Positions 29,911 to 41,678 are shown, counted from the stretch's first letter. The stretch: DNA of 64,000 bases from Paramoeba atlantica (GCA_977017575.1 CDRNVI010000156.1:1-64000), one strand, 5' to 3'. Notes: a model not told the origin generated them from the letters alone. Translations and numbers: made by a program.

Positions 29911-31330
29911 TCAATAACATGGGCATCGTTCAGTATGATAGCTACAAACTACAATATTCCCCTGACACCAAAATTTGCCTGAACAACCGCCACGCAAGTG
30001 TATTGAATAAAAATTACAATTGAAGGTGTCACCCAAGACACATTTCGCATGACCACTTTTCTTAATTAACCCACATTGTTTAAATTCATCCTCTTTTGAT
30101 AGTTCAGGTAATTTTCTTTTTAGCTTTCCAACAAGGTCTGATTTAATTGGTCGACAATCAGCACGTCCGATTGTCACTTTGTATTCACAGTCAATTTCAT
30201 CAACTCCAATAATGGTTGGGTTGTCAGAATGGCAATGAGGAGGAAACTAAGGGAATTTTTAGAGATTAGGGAGAAAGTGATAGTGATATTTCCCTTCCAC
30301 AGTATCATTAGGGCAAATAGTTATTTTGAAAGAAAGTGTTTTACCTCGATGGTTGCTGAGCGAGCTTTTCCAAAACAACCAACAGTGCCGTCTGAAATCT
30401 GGAATTGATTGCCCCCGAGCGCAACCAACGGTCCTTTACCCAATGACTTTGCTCTCCCATCAGATAATAATTGACATCCAATCGCTTTTCCATCACAATC
30501 CTTTTTTCATTCAAATAATCTGTGAATCAGTAAAAAGAAAAAGAGAAAAAGAGAAAAAGAGAAAAGAATGAGAGAAACCTGAACGCCATCACAAAGGTTG
30601 ATAAGAAAGGTTGTCTCTCGAATGTTCATCACAAGGTCGCCTAAATTCTTGAAGTGCTTTGAATCACAGATATTGGATTCAGATAGTACCAATGAATGAT
30701 CCTCTACTCTCCGTTTGAGATTTGCCAGTCTCTGTTGCGTCACAGTCTCCTTTTAAAAAAAAGATGTCAATGAATTTTGTCAAAGAAGAATTCTCCTTCT
30801 TTTTTCTTTTTGGAAACAAAGCCAAACTCGAATCGTGAAAGAGGGACAATAGTCTTGAGAAAAGAGTTTAATAAGATAATCGCATTGTTCCCTCACTTTA
30901 ATTTGTGGGGGTTTCAGATCAGCACAATAAAAACGAACTTCTGTTTTTACCTCAGCTCCATCACACACACCTGACCCTTCACTAAAATTTACGTTTACTG
31001 GAACACCGATTTAAATCAGACCTTTTTGGAAAAGAAAAAGAAAAAAGAGAGAAAAGAAAAAAGAGAGAAAAGAAAAATTGACAAACTGTAGTTTGTTGTT
31101 GTATCATCGATGATGGGAAAACCACCACAACTGATGGAGTGACTTCTACAAATATGAGAATGGCACGATCCAATCTCTTGACAAAAGTCCCATTCAAATA
31201 GAATTCCTTCCTCAACTCCTTCACCAGAACCAACAATAATCTCTCCTCCAGGAACAGGTAAAAGACAAGACGAATGGATCCTCTCACTCAACAACACAAC
31301 AAAGAAAAGAAAAAAGGAACAAAATCTCAT
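29911..31330 (-). CDS. Secreted double-MRH lectin-like protein, MRH-7
   Basis: The start MRFCSFFLFFVVLLS at 31330 gives a clear signal peptide; longer upstream frames are low-complexity. Module 1 has FEWDFCQE, HICRS and, after an intron, KTEVRFYC and VREQCDY with the Glu displaced by two positions. Module 2 keeps FLINLCD, ARSATIE and DEIDCEY. The end domain is the most diverged (RGGCSGKFWCQG, ending CPCY), and the sequence before it is short. Convergent with MRH-6, with only about 130 bases between stops. Confidence 0.75.
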
Positions 31331-31678
31331 CTCCTTCGTGCTCCAAAGACAAAATATTCGACACCAAGAAGTATGAGATGTGCCCAAAGGGGAGTTAGAG
31401 AACAAAGGAGAGGAGGAGGAAACGCGAGAAGAGAAAAGAAAAAGAGAAGAGAAGAGAAAAGAGAAACGAGAAAAGGAAAAGAGCACAACCGAAAAAAAGA
31501 GCGAAAAGAAAAATCAAGGGCTCTTAATTTTTGGCTGGATCATATTTTTTTGAATTTTTTGAATTTTTTGGATTTTCTCAGCAAAACTTTGAAAGAAAAT
31601 TTTAAATTATCAAATCTGAGGTTTCAAGAATTTCTGAGGTTTTTCGAGAATTGAAAAAAAAAAAAAAAAGAGTTTTCC
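31331..31678. other. Spacer upstream of MRH-7 and downstream of MRH-8
   Basis: About 350 bases. The left part is purine-rich leader or promoter of MRH-7. The motif AGGGCTCTTAATTTTTGGC occurs at 31517-31535. A reiterated TTTTTTGAATTTTTTG patch (31548-31572) recurs near 33190-33250 behind MRH-9, showing that the duplicated unit includes flanking sequence. Confidence 0.5.
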
Positions 31679-33117
31679 TTAACATGCACAATGTTTCATA
31701 TGGGGAGTGCAAAGAACATCCTTCCCTCGACACCGAAACTTTCCAGAACATTTACCAGACACCCACATACCAGAATCGGAACACCCATAAGTCTTTCCTA
31801 ATAAACATATCGTACCAGGCCCTCCTTTTCTAAGCATCATGAGATGACAAGAAGAAGAATCGACGAGTTGGCGAGGGAGATTTTCTCGATTTTTTAGTTT
31901 CGGTGGTGCTTCTGGTTTTGGTTTTGGTGGCGGTGGTTTTGGCTTGCAAGAGATATCACCAAGTGTCAATTTGTATTCACATCTCAGAGGTTCACTAATC
32001 TCAAGAATAGTTATGTTGCCAGAACGACAGTTTGGTGGGAACTAAAGGAATGGTTTGGAATCAATCAAATAATGAAGAGGAGATTCTTCAAAAACAAAAA
32101 AAGGGAATAAATCTGAAATACCGCAATTGTAGTTTTTCTTGTTCTTCCACCACACCCAACTGTCCCATTCAAGATTTCATAATTATCATTTCCAAGAGAA
32201 ATCAATGGACCAGTTCCCAATGATTTTGATTTCCCATCTGGTAAGTATTGACAAACAAGAGCTCCTTCACATTTCTATTTCTTTCTAAGTCAACAAGAAA
32301 GAAGAAGGAAAAGAAATGAAATAAAACCGTCTTGTCTGTCAGTGGGGAACATAAGTTAACAACATATTTATCACCACCTGCTGCGAATTTCATCTCACCA
32401 AGGTTTTGGGCCAATGGAGATTCACAAAAATCTTTCCAGCTGCTTTGAACCTTTTCTTGAACCTTTTCTTGAACCTTTTCTTGAACCTTTTCTTGAACCT
32501 CTTCTTGAACCTCTTCTTGAACCTTTTCTTGAACCTCTTCTTGAACCTTCTCAATTGGTTCAGAAAAAAATTGAGGATTAAAACCGAGAAAAACAAAAAA
32601 CTTACATTCTTGGTGGTACAATACTCTTGTGAAGAGAGTTTTAAAATATAAGAACATCGAGGATCTTCATGTACAACAGGAGGTTTTGGTTCATCGCAAT
32701 AGAGCTGAATTTCTGTCCTTCGCTCAATTCCTCCACATCCAACCGTCCCTCCCTTCAAGTGGATTCTCACTGTACTTGTCTCTCAACAATTGAAAGGAGA
32801 AAGAAAGAAAGAACAAAAAGAACAAAAAAGAAATGAAAGAGGGGGAAAAAAATACAATATTCTGAGTTTTCCTCCAATGTTAAATTAGAACCACAGCTCT
32901 TTTTCACCCCTTCCTTTGTTGTTTGGCAAATTCGGGTACCATCTTCACACCCCAACTGCATGAGAGGATCATCACAAAGATTCCATTCGAATAATTGGCC
33001 GCTCTGATCCTTTGTTTGACCAATCCCCTCCATCTCAATTTCAGTCCCAGAAGGAAAAGTAAGAAGACAGGTCAGAGTACAGGAGATGAAACTCCCAAAC
33101 AACAGAACCAATCTCAT
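31679..33117 (-). CDS. Secreted double-MRH lectin-like protein, MRH-8
   Basis: The ATG at 33117 (MRLVLLFGSFISC) yields a signal peptide. Module 1: FEWNLCDD, TRICQ and HEDPRCSY; module 2: VVNLCS, ALVCQ, KSLG, LNGT and EPLRCEY, with a Pro/Lys-rich linker (KPPPPKPKPEAPPK) and the end domain MWVSGKCSGKFRCRG, ending HCAC. The linker between the modules holds about nine VQEK/VQEE repeats encoded by a 12-base minisatellite (about 32447-32552). It is a near-identical tandem copy of MRH-9; the difference is concentrated in this minisatellite. Confidence 0.8.
32447..32552 (-). repeat. 12-base coding minisatellite in MRH-8
   Basis: About nine tandem units of CTTTTCTTGAAC/CTCTTCTTGAAC on the plus strand encode Val-Gln-Glu-Lys/Glu repeats on the minus strand. 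MRH-9 has only a remnant of two to three units at the matching place. Confidence 0.85.
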
Positions 33118-33163
33118 CCCAAAACACCCAAAACACAAGAAACACAAAAAAACGCAAAAATCA

Positions 33164-33180
33164 AGGGCTCTTAATTTAGC
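33164..33180. promoter_or_regulatory. Putative promoter motif, MRH-8
   Basis: AGGGCTCTTAATTTAGC, 47-64 bases upstream of the MRH-8 start. It matches the motif near MRH-7 (31517) and the one near MRH-1 (19523). Confidence 0.45.
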
Positions 33181-33338
33181 ACCAGATCCTTTTTTTTGAA
33201 TTTTTGAATATTTTTAAGGTCCAAACAGAGTTTTCTCTTTTTTTTGAATTTTTTGGATTTTTTCAGCAAAACTTTGAAAGAAAATAAATTATCACTCTGA
33301 GATTTTTCAAGAATAGAAAGAAAAAAAAAGAGTTTTCC

Positions 33339-34718
33339 TTAACATGCACAATGTCTCATATGGGGAGTGCAAAGAACATCCTTCCCTCGACACCGAAACT
33401 TTCCAGAACATTTACCAGACACCCACATACCAGAATCGGAACACCCATAAGTCTTTCCTAATAAACATATCGTACCAGGCCCTCCTTTTCTAAGCAACAT
33501 GAGATTACAAAAAGAAGGATCGACGAGTTGGTGAGGGAGATTTTCTCGATATTTTCGATTTTCGAGTGTTGGTGGTGCTTTTTTTGGTTTTGGTTGTGGT
33601 GGTGGTTTTGGCTTGCAAGAGATATCACCAAGTGTCAAATTGTATTCACATTTCAGAGGTTCACTAATCTCAAGAATAGTTATGTTGCCAGAACGACAGT
33701 TTGGTGGGAACTAAAGGAATGGTTTGGAATCAATCAAATAATGAAGAGGAGATTCTTCAAAAACAAAAAAAGGGAATAAATCTGAAATACCGCAATTGTA
33801 GTTTTTCTTGTTTTTCCACCACACCCAACTGTCCCATTCAAGATTTCATAATTATCATTTCCAAGAGAAATCAATGGACCAGTTCCCAATGATTTTGATT
33901 TCCCATCTGGTAAGTATTGACAAACAAGAGCTCCTTCACATTTCTATTTCTTTCTAAATCAACAAGAAAGAAGAAGAAATGAAATGAAATAAAACCGTCT
34001 TGTCTGTCAGTGGGGAACATAAGTTAACAACATATTTCTTACCACCTGCTGTGAATTTCAACTCACCAAGGTTTTGGGCCAATGGAGATTCACAAAAACC
34101 TTTCCAGTGTCTTTTTTCTTGAACCTCTTCTTGAAAGTCTTTTTGAACCTTCTCAGTTGGTTCAGAAAAAAATCGAGAATTAAAACTGAGAACAAAAAGA
34201 ACTTACATTCTTGGTGGTACAATACTCGTATGAAGAGAGTTTTAAAATATAAGAACATCGAGAATCTTCATGTACAACAGGAGGTTTTGGTTCATCGCAA
34301 TAGAGCTGAATTTCTGTCCTTCGCTCAATTCCTCCACATCCAACCGTCCCTCCCTTCAAGTGGATTCTCACTGTACTTGTCTCTCAACAATTGAAAGGAG
34401 AAAGAAAGAAAGAACAAAAAGAGCAAAAAAGAAATGAAAGAGGGAGAAAAAATTACGAGAATCTGATTTTCCCTCCAATGTTAAATTAGAACCACAGCTC
34501 TTTTTCACCCCTTCCTTTGTTGTTTGGCAAATTCGGGTACCATCTTCACACCCCAACTGCATGAGAGGATCATCACAAAGATTCCATTCGAATAATTGGC
34601 CGCTCTGATCTGTTGTTCCACCAATCCCCTCCATCTCAATTTCAGTCCCAGAAGGAAAAGTAAGAAGACAGGTCAGAGTACAGGAGATGAAACTCCCAAA
34701 CAACAGAACCCATCTCAT
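33339..34718 (-). CDS. Secreted double-MRH lectin-like protein, MRH-9
   Basis: Start MRWVLLFGSFISC at 34718. It matches MRH-8 over nearly its whole length, in exons, introns and the downstream flank, at an offset of about 1.6-1.66 kb, so the pair is a recent tandem duplication. Module 1: FEWNLCDD and HEDSRCSY; module 2 and the end domain (MWVSGKCSGKFRCRG) are essentially the same. The inter-module linker lacks most of the VQEK repeats. Both copies look intact. Confidence 0.8.
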
Positions 34719-35025
34719 CCCCAAACACCCAAAAATACAAGAAACACAAAAACGCAAAAACAAACACCTTTTTTAGAGCTCTTTTTTAGAGCTCTTTTTT
34801 TAAGAGACTCTTTTTCAATCTTTTTCTAATTTCCGAAATGAATGTCTTTTTCTGTAAAATGAAAAAAATCACAAAAACAAAAAATCTCATAATTTGAAAA
34901 ATAGCCAACAAAACGTTCACTTTTTTGAATTGTTTTTTCTCTTGTGTTCTTTTTTCCTTCTTTTTTCTCTTTCTTGTCCTTCTTTTTTTCTCTTCTGACC
35001 AAAGAATTTGTGGATCTAAATTTCA
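34719..35025. promoter_or_regulatory. Divergent promoter MRH-9/RecQ4
   Basis: About 300 bases. Two direct copies of TTTTTTAGAGCTCTTTTTT-like sequence (34770-34800) lie about 55-80 bases upstream of the MRH-9 ATG and contain the palindrome AGAGCTCT seen before MRH-2. GGATCTAAATTTC lies just before the RecQ4 start. Confidence 0.4.
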
Positions 35026-38000
35026 ATGGATGAATTGCGACAACTGAAAAAAGAGGTCTCTTTCTTTCTTTCATTTTTCTTCAAAAAAAAGAGAGAGAAA
35101 AGAAAGAGAGAAAAGAGAAAGGAAAAAATTCTCTCTCAATTAATTTTCTCAACAAAAACAAAAAACAAAACAAAAACAAACAAAAAACAAAAACAAAAAC
35201 AAAAATAGTTAAAAATTTGGGAAAAAGCTTTTGAAATTGAACATGGTTCAAAACCAACAAAATCTGATATTGAATCTCGTCCTGCTCTTGGTTTTTTCTC
35301 TTCTCCTTCTCTTCTCTTTCTCTTCTCTTTCTCTTCTTCTCTTTTTCTCTCTCTCTTGGTTTTCTTTTTCTGTTTTGTTATTTCTCGAGTTTTTCTCTTT
35401 TCTTTCTCTTTTTTTACTTCTCTCTTTCTTCAAAGCAAAAAAATTTAGACATTATGCACAACTCCAAAAATCTATCAAACAAAACGAAAAGGAAAGAGAG
35501 AAGGAAAGAAATCGACAGAGAAAAGAGAGAAATTTTCAAATAGGGAAAGAAAATCAAGAGAGAGAAGAAAGGGAGAGTAAGAGAGAGAAGGATGAAGAGA
35601 AAGAAAGAGGGGGAAGAAAGGAAAGTGGAAAAGAGAGGGGGACAGAGGGAGAAAGAGAAAAAGAAAAAGAAAGAGAAAGAGAAAGAGAAAGAGAAAGAGA
35701 AAGAGAAAGAGAAAGAGAAAGAGAAATGACAAGAAAGAGAATGACAGCAAGAAGAGAAAAGAGATTTGTTTCAATTGAAGAAATCAGTTCTATTGTTTCT
35801 GGAGGTTCTTTTTGTTTTATTTTATTTTATTTTTGTTTTTTAATTTAATTTTTCTTCTTTATTTTTAATTGTTGCTACTTTTCTTTTTCTTTCTTTCTTC
35901 ATTTTTCAATTTTTCTCTCTTTTTTGAATCTTTGTTTTTCAGATGAACCAAAAAAACTAAAAATCACAAAAAAAATGGTTTTTTTTCTTCTTTTTATTCC
36001 CATTCAATTCTTCTCTTCTCATTTCTCTTCTCTTCTTTCTAGACCTCTCTCCCAAACACAGACCCACTTTTTGATTTTTTTGGTGTTCAAGAACCCTCTC
36101 TCTCTTCTCTCCCTCTTTCTTCCTCTTCTTCCTCTTCCTCCTCTTCCTCTCTCCTCTCTTCTTCTTCTCTTTCTTCTTCTTCTCATTCTCCCCCTCCTGC
36201 TCCAACCAAACAAGATCCTGATGTCCAATGGTTGCAATTTGAAGAAGAAAGGAAAGAGAGAAAAGAAAGAAGAGAAGAATTAAGAGTGAAGAGTGAAGAA
36301 GAAAAGGAAAGAGAAAGAGAAGAAAGAGAAAGAAGGAAAATGGAAAAAGAAAGAAAAGAGAGAGAAGAGAGAGAAAAGAGAAAAGAGAGAAAAGAGAGAA
36401 AAGAGAGAGAAGAGAAAGAAGAGAGAGAAGAAAGAGAAAGGAAAGAAAGAGAGACAAAAGAAACAAGGCAAGAAGATGCATTCATGGCAGAAGCAGGTGA
36501 ATTAATTTTTCTACTTTCTCTTTTCCCTCTCTTCTCTTTTCTTCTTCTTTTTTCTCTTCTCTTTCTCTTCTCTTTCTCTTCTCTTTCTCTTCTCTTTCTC
36601 TTCATTTACCCTTCTTAAAAAGAGGAAATTGTGGATATTCCTGGGCCATTTTCTTTTGGTTTTTCTTCTTCCAAGTCAAAGTCTCTCTCTTTTCTTTTCA
36701 AAAAAGTATTTTTTGAATTTAATTTGTTTTAGATATGGAAATTTAGGTCAAAAGTATTTTGAAAAAGAAAAATCTTCTTCTTCTCTTTCTTCAGATTTTT
36801 GGACAGCAGGCAAAATCGAGAAAGGTATTTTTTAAATGGAAATTTGAAGTTCGTTGTCATAAATGTCAATGAAAAGTGTCACATTTTTGTCATTGAATTT
36901 ACTTTTTTGTATTTTTAGAATTTCAAACTCCTTCAATTCGAGGAAATCCGCTCTCTGTATTGAAACTCATGGTTTTTTTCTCTTTTCTTTGTAATTGAAT
37001 TTGATTTTTTTTTAATCTTTTTCTTTTTAGGAAAACGAAGAAATTGTGCGAGAACCACCATCAAAAAGAATCAAAAAATCTTCTTCTCTTCCAACACACC
37101 AACAACAACAACAACATCCACTCTCTACTTCTACAACAACACAACAAACCCAACAACAACAACAACAAAATACAAAGAAAAAAGGGAAAAGAAATAATTT
37201 TGTGAAGATGAAAAATACGCCTGCGAGAAAGGGGAGTGGGGGAGGGGCGAGATATCGAGCGAAGGGTTCTTTTCAGAGTTCGAGGAATTCTCATTATGTG
37301 TTAGCCTTTCTTTTTTATTTGAAGAGAAGAGAGAGAGAAGAGAGAGAGGAGAGAGAGAGAGAAGAGAGAGGAGAGAGAGAGAGAAGAGAGAGAAGAGGCG
37401 AAATGAGAAGAGAGAGAAAAAGGAATATGATATGTTTTTTTTTATTTTTGGGGGCTGATTCTTTTCTTTTTAGATGGAATGGAGGGTTTGCTTTGAAAAA
37501 TCAAAAGAAAAACAAATTTGGTTTGATTTTTATTTCGAAAAAAATTTTGTTGAAATTATTTGAACAAAATTGATTGATTCAAAACAATAGGCAATGTCGA
37601 AATGATGGATCCCGAAACAGAGAATTTTCCTTTTGAAGAAAATGGATCAGAACAATTCGAAATTGAAGAAGAAAAAGACTCTGAGAGTGACCAACAGGGA
37701 AAAGAGAAAAAAGAAGACGAAAAGAGAGATCAAAACACAACAAACTCCTCCTTCTTCTCTCCCTCTCCTCTCTCCCCCCTCTCTCTCCCTCTCCCCCCTC
37801 TCCTCAACTGCAAAAAACAAACCCAAAAAATATTAAAAGAAATCTTTCATTTCGAAGAGTTTAGAGAGGGACAAGAGAGAGCAATAGAGAGAGTGTTGAG
37901 CGGGAGGAATACTCTTTTGGTTACTCCCACTGGTTCTGGTAAATCTCTTTGTTATCAGGTTCTTTTCTTTTCTTTTCTTTTCTTTTCTTTTCTTTCTTTC

Positions 38001-41000
38001 TCTCTCTTGTGGTCTTTTCTTTTGATTTTTTTGCATTTTCAAAAATTTTCGAGAAATTCAATTTCCTTTCTTCTTTCTTTGTTTCTTTCTTACTTTCCCC
38101 CTCAGATCCCCGCTTATATAATGAGAAAATATCTTACAATTGTCATCTCTCCCCTTTTATCCCTGATGTCAGATCAAAAAGATCGTCTCCCCGAACCATT
38201 GAGTGGTGTCACTCTCAATTCTTCTCAGAGTCACGCTGAACAAGGTAATAATTATCCTCTTTCCCATATTTCTTCATTCTCTCTTCTCTCTTTCTCTCCC
38301 TCTCTTCTCTTTCTCTTTCTCTTTCTCTCTCTCTTTCTTTCCCTAATATTTTTCATTTCCCTCTATCAGAACAATCTCTCCAAAAACTTCGAAACGGGAC
38401 CGCTCATATCCTCTTCATCTCTCCTGAAAAGTTCTCTTCTTCAAAGTTCTCTTCTCTCATTCCCTCTCTTCCCCAAATTCGATTTGTTGTAGTTGATGAA
38501 GCGCATTGTACAAGTGAATGGTCTCATAATTTTCGCCCTTCATATCTTCAGATTTGGAGAGTCTGTCAGAGAATTGGGATGAGGCAAGAGAGAGAGGAGA
38601 GAGAGAAGAAAGGAGAAAGAGGAGAGAGGAGAGAGAAAGGAGAGAAGACAGAAGAGAAAGAAGAAGAGGAGGAGGAGGAGGAAGAAGAGAATTGGTACAA
38701 TCATTCAGAGATAAGAGTTCTAGCACTGACAGCGACAGCGACAAAACAAATCACAAAAGATATAACAAATCATCTCTCAATTTCTCCAAAAGATGTTCTT
38801 TTTCGTTCTCCATTTCGGGAAAATATTTCTTCTTCTGTTTCGGAAGAGAGAGAGAAAATGAGAGCGATTGTCTCTTTCTTTAGAGAGAGAGGGGGAGAGA
38901 GAAAGGGGAGAGAGGGGGGAGAGGGGGAGAGAGGGGAGAGAGGGGAGAGAGAGAGAGAAGTGACTCCTGCGATCGTTTATTGTTCTTACAAGAGAGAGGT
39001 GGAGGCGGTGGTTTCTTATCTTCTTTCTCAGTCTTTTGATGTTGTTGGTTATCATGCGGGAATGCTTCCAGGTTTTTTATTTTTTATTTAATTAATTATT
39101 TATTTATTTATTATTTATTATTTTATTATTATTATTATTATCTCTCAATCTCCTCTCTTTTCCATTCCACAGAAGAGAGAAAGAAAATCCAAGAAGATTT
39201 TATGAATGATAAAACAAAAATTATTGTTTGTACTGTTGCCTTTGGAATGGGTCTCGATAAACCAAATGGTTCTCTCTTTTCTCTCTCTCTTTTCTTCTTT
39301 TTCAAATTCTTTTTCTTTTTTACTTCTATTCTCTCTTTTTTCTTCTTTTCTTTTTCTTTTTTCAACTTTTTTAATGTGAAATATCAAAAGTTCGATCTGT
39401 TCTCCATTACAGCATCCCAAGAAGCATTGAAAATTACATTCAAGAGGTCTTTTCTTTCTTTTTTCTCTTTCTCTTTTTTTTCTTTCTCTTTTTGATCACT
39501 CACCACTCTCTTTTTTCTTCTCTTTCTTCTCTTTCATCTCTTTCATTTCTCTTCTTTTCTCTCTCTTCTCTTTCTTTCTTTTCTTTTTTTTCTTTAGATT
39601 GGGAGATGTGGGAGAGATGGAAAACCTGCGATTTCCCATTTATTTCTCTCAAATGAAGATTATCTTCGTTTGAGAAGTTTATCTTTTGTGGATAGGTTTT
39701 TTTTTTCTTTTCTCTTTTGTCTCTCTTTCTCTTTCTTTTTCTTGGATGAAACTTTTCATCATTTTGGTTTTTTATTTATTGTTTTGATGATTCATTTTCT
39801 TTTTTTCAGCGTGGATAAGAGAGCAGTGAAGAGTATTCTCCGCCAAATTTTAAAGATTGATGAAAAATGGGAAAAGTCTTCTTCTCAGGTATGGATGAAA
39901 AAGAAAGAAAAAAAACCAAAAGAAAGAGAATAGAGAGAAAGGTGACAAGAAAGAAAGAAGAAAAAATCTTTAATATTAATTTCTTTATTTTTTTTCAAGA
40001 CTCTTTTACCCATTGACAAAATCTGTTTTTCGTATGACATGAGAGAAGAGGTTTTATTTTTTTCTCTCTTTCTTCTTTTTTTTCTAATTTTTATCTTTCA
40101 TTTTCTCTTTTTCTTCCTCTCTTTTCTTCTCCTTTTCTGAAACAAAAACGATTAGGTTGTCACGACAATTTTGACATTTCTACAATTATGCTCTCCTCCA
40201 TTTCTTTTTTTACACCAAAAATCTTTTTCTCGTTTGATGGTTCAATTTCATTTTGATCCAAATAGTCTTGCAAAAGAGAGCGATTTGATTCAGGTTTTTT
40301 GTTTTGTTTTGTTTTTGTTTTGTTTTGTTTGTTTTGTTTGTTGTTTGTTGTTGTTATTGTTGTTTTTTTTTAATTTTTAGTTTTATTTTATTTCTTTTTG
40401 GGGGGCCAATTTATTTCTTTTATTCTTTCTTTTACTGATGGAAATGCAGATGATTCTTGAAAGTGGGATCAAACCTTCACCACAAGGAAAATGGAATCTC
40501 TGTGTTGAAACACTCGCCAGAAAGAACAAAATATCCTGTCACGAGGTTCAATAACCCAACTCACTTTTCTTTCTCCTTCCCTCTCTCCTTCTCTCTCTTT
40601 CCTCTCTCACTCTTCTCTTCTCAGTTTATTTCTCGTCTCCAAAATATTTCTGGAATTTCCATTGAAAAAAAAGATCCCTCTTTTTGTTATTCGATTCTGA
40701 AAAGACCTTCTTCTTCCAATGAAGAATTACAATCTCTTCAAGATTCAATTTTTCAGAAATTATCTGATCTTGAATTATCACAGGTCTCTTCTCTTCTCTT
40801 CTTTTATCCTTCTCTTCTCGCTTTTGTTACTGATCGCAACTTTTTCTCTCTCTCTTTTCCTGCTCCTTTTCTCTTCTCCCTCCCCAGATCAATAAACTCG
40901 ATTGGACATACCGAATCATGAAATGGAGTGCATTTCCCACTCTCGAAATGGCATTTGATCCCTCAATACAATCAGAGTTAGATAAAGAGAGAGAAATAAG

Positions 41001-41678
41001 ATGGCAAATTGACGCTTATTTTTCGCTTTCAGGGGAGAAGGAGGGAGAGAAGGAAGGAGAGAGTGAAGAAGAAAGAGAAGAAGAAGAAGAGAGAGAAGGA
41101 GAGATGAAGGAGGATGGGAAGAATGAAAAAGGAGGGAGAGAAGAAAAGCTCTTGGAGATTGTTGGGAAAGGAGTGACTCTCCCAATATATAGAGGGGAAA
41201 ATTATCTTGCGCCAGGTGAGTCGTTTTTTATGGAAGAAAAGAGAGAGAGAGAGAAAGAAAGAAAAGAAGGAGAAAGCGATTTCATTCATTTCTAATCTAT
41301 TTTGGAAAAGGTTGGGAACAGGTCAAAAAATTAAGTGCAAATGAAATTTCACTTTTAATTTCAGACATTAAAGTTTTGTGGAAAAAACACAGATCATCAC
41401 TCAAATCTCTTGCATCAATTTGTCGAATCTTTCATGGTCTTTTTCTCTCTTACAAATCTTTCTTTTCTTGTCAAATTTCTCATTTTTTTTTTCATTTTCT
41501 CTTTTTTCCTCTTCTTTCTTTTTCAAAATTTGATCAGGAATCTCTTCCCCTTGTTTGTCATACGATACATGGTCGAGAAATCCATTTTGGGGACGCCACA
41601 AACATATTGAGTTTCGATATCTCTTACAAGTAGTTGAACAAGTAGTTGATGAAATACTCAAAGAAAGGGAGATCTGAA
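35026..41678 (+). CDS. RECQL4: RecQ4-type DNA helicase with Sld2-like N terminus
   Basis: Many exons. The first two (35026-35055, 35209-35290) encode MDELRQLKKE and LKIWEKAFEIEHG..PTKSDIESRPAL, and exon 3 (from 35436) continues AKKFRHYAQLQ: the Sld2/RecQ4 replication-initiation motif. A very long Glu/Arg/Lys stretch follows. The helicase core starts near 37820 (FREGQERAIERVLSG). Motif I is TPTGSGKS (about 37926), motif II VVDEAH (about 38490), motif III ALTATAT (about 38728), then FGMGLDKP (about 39242) and motif VI YIQE-IGRCGRDG across the 39447/39601 splice. The C-terminal exons, ending in WGRHKHIEFRYLL, resemble the RECQL4 end. The role is probably ATP-dependent 3'-5' unwinding in replication start and repair. 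Glu/Arg-rich insertions sit inside the core (38580-38690, 38880-38960). Exon borders in 36.5-37.6 kb are uncertain. Confidence 0.85.
35644..35726 (+). repeat. GAGAAA hexanucleotide repeat within RecQ4 coding sequence
   Basis: About twelve tandem AGAGAA-type units encode alternating Glu-Arg/Lys. The antisense frame reads Phe-Leu repeats. The repeat is an unstable tract inside the charged linker between the Sld2-like motif and the helicase core. Confidence 0.8.

Noticed and set aside
32447-32552. CRISPR-like tandem repeat
   Set aside because: No spacers, 12-base period, coding frame preserved, and the genome is eukaryotic.
32406-32651. Plus-strand open frame with LNLF repeats
   Set aside because: Antisense of the VQEK minisatellite in MRH-8, which has full gene context on the minus strand.
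37320-37420. GA-rich block as a functional coding exon of RecQ4
   Set aside because: It could be read in frame (Glu-Arg repeats), but flanking splice sites are ambiguous; left undecided and not listed separately.
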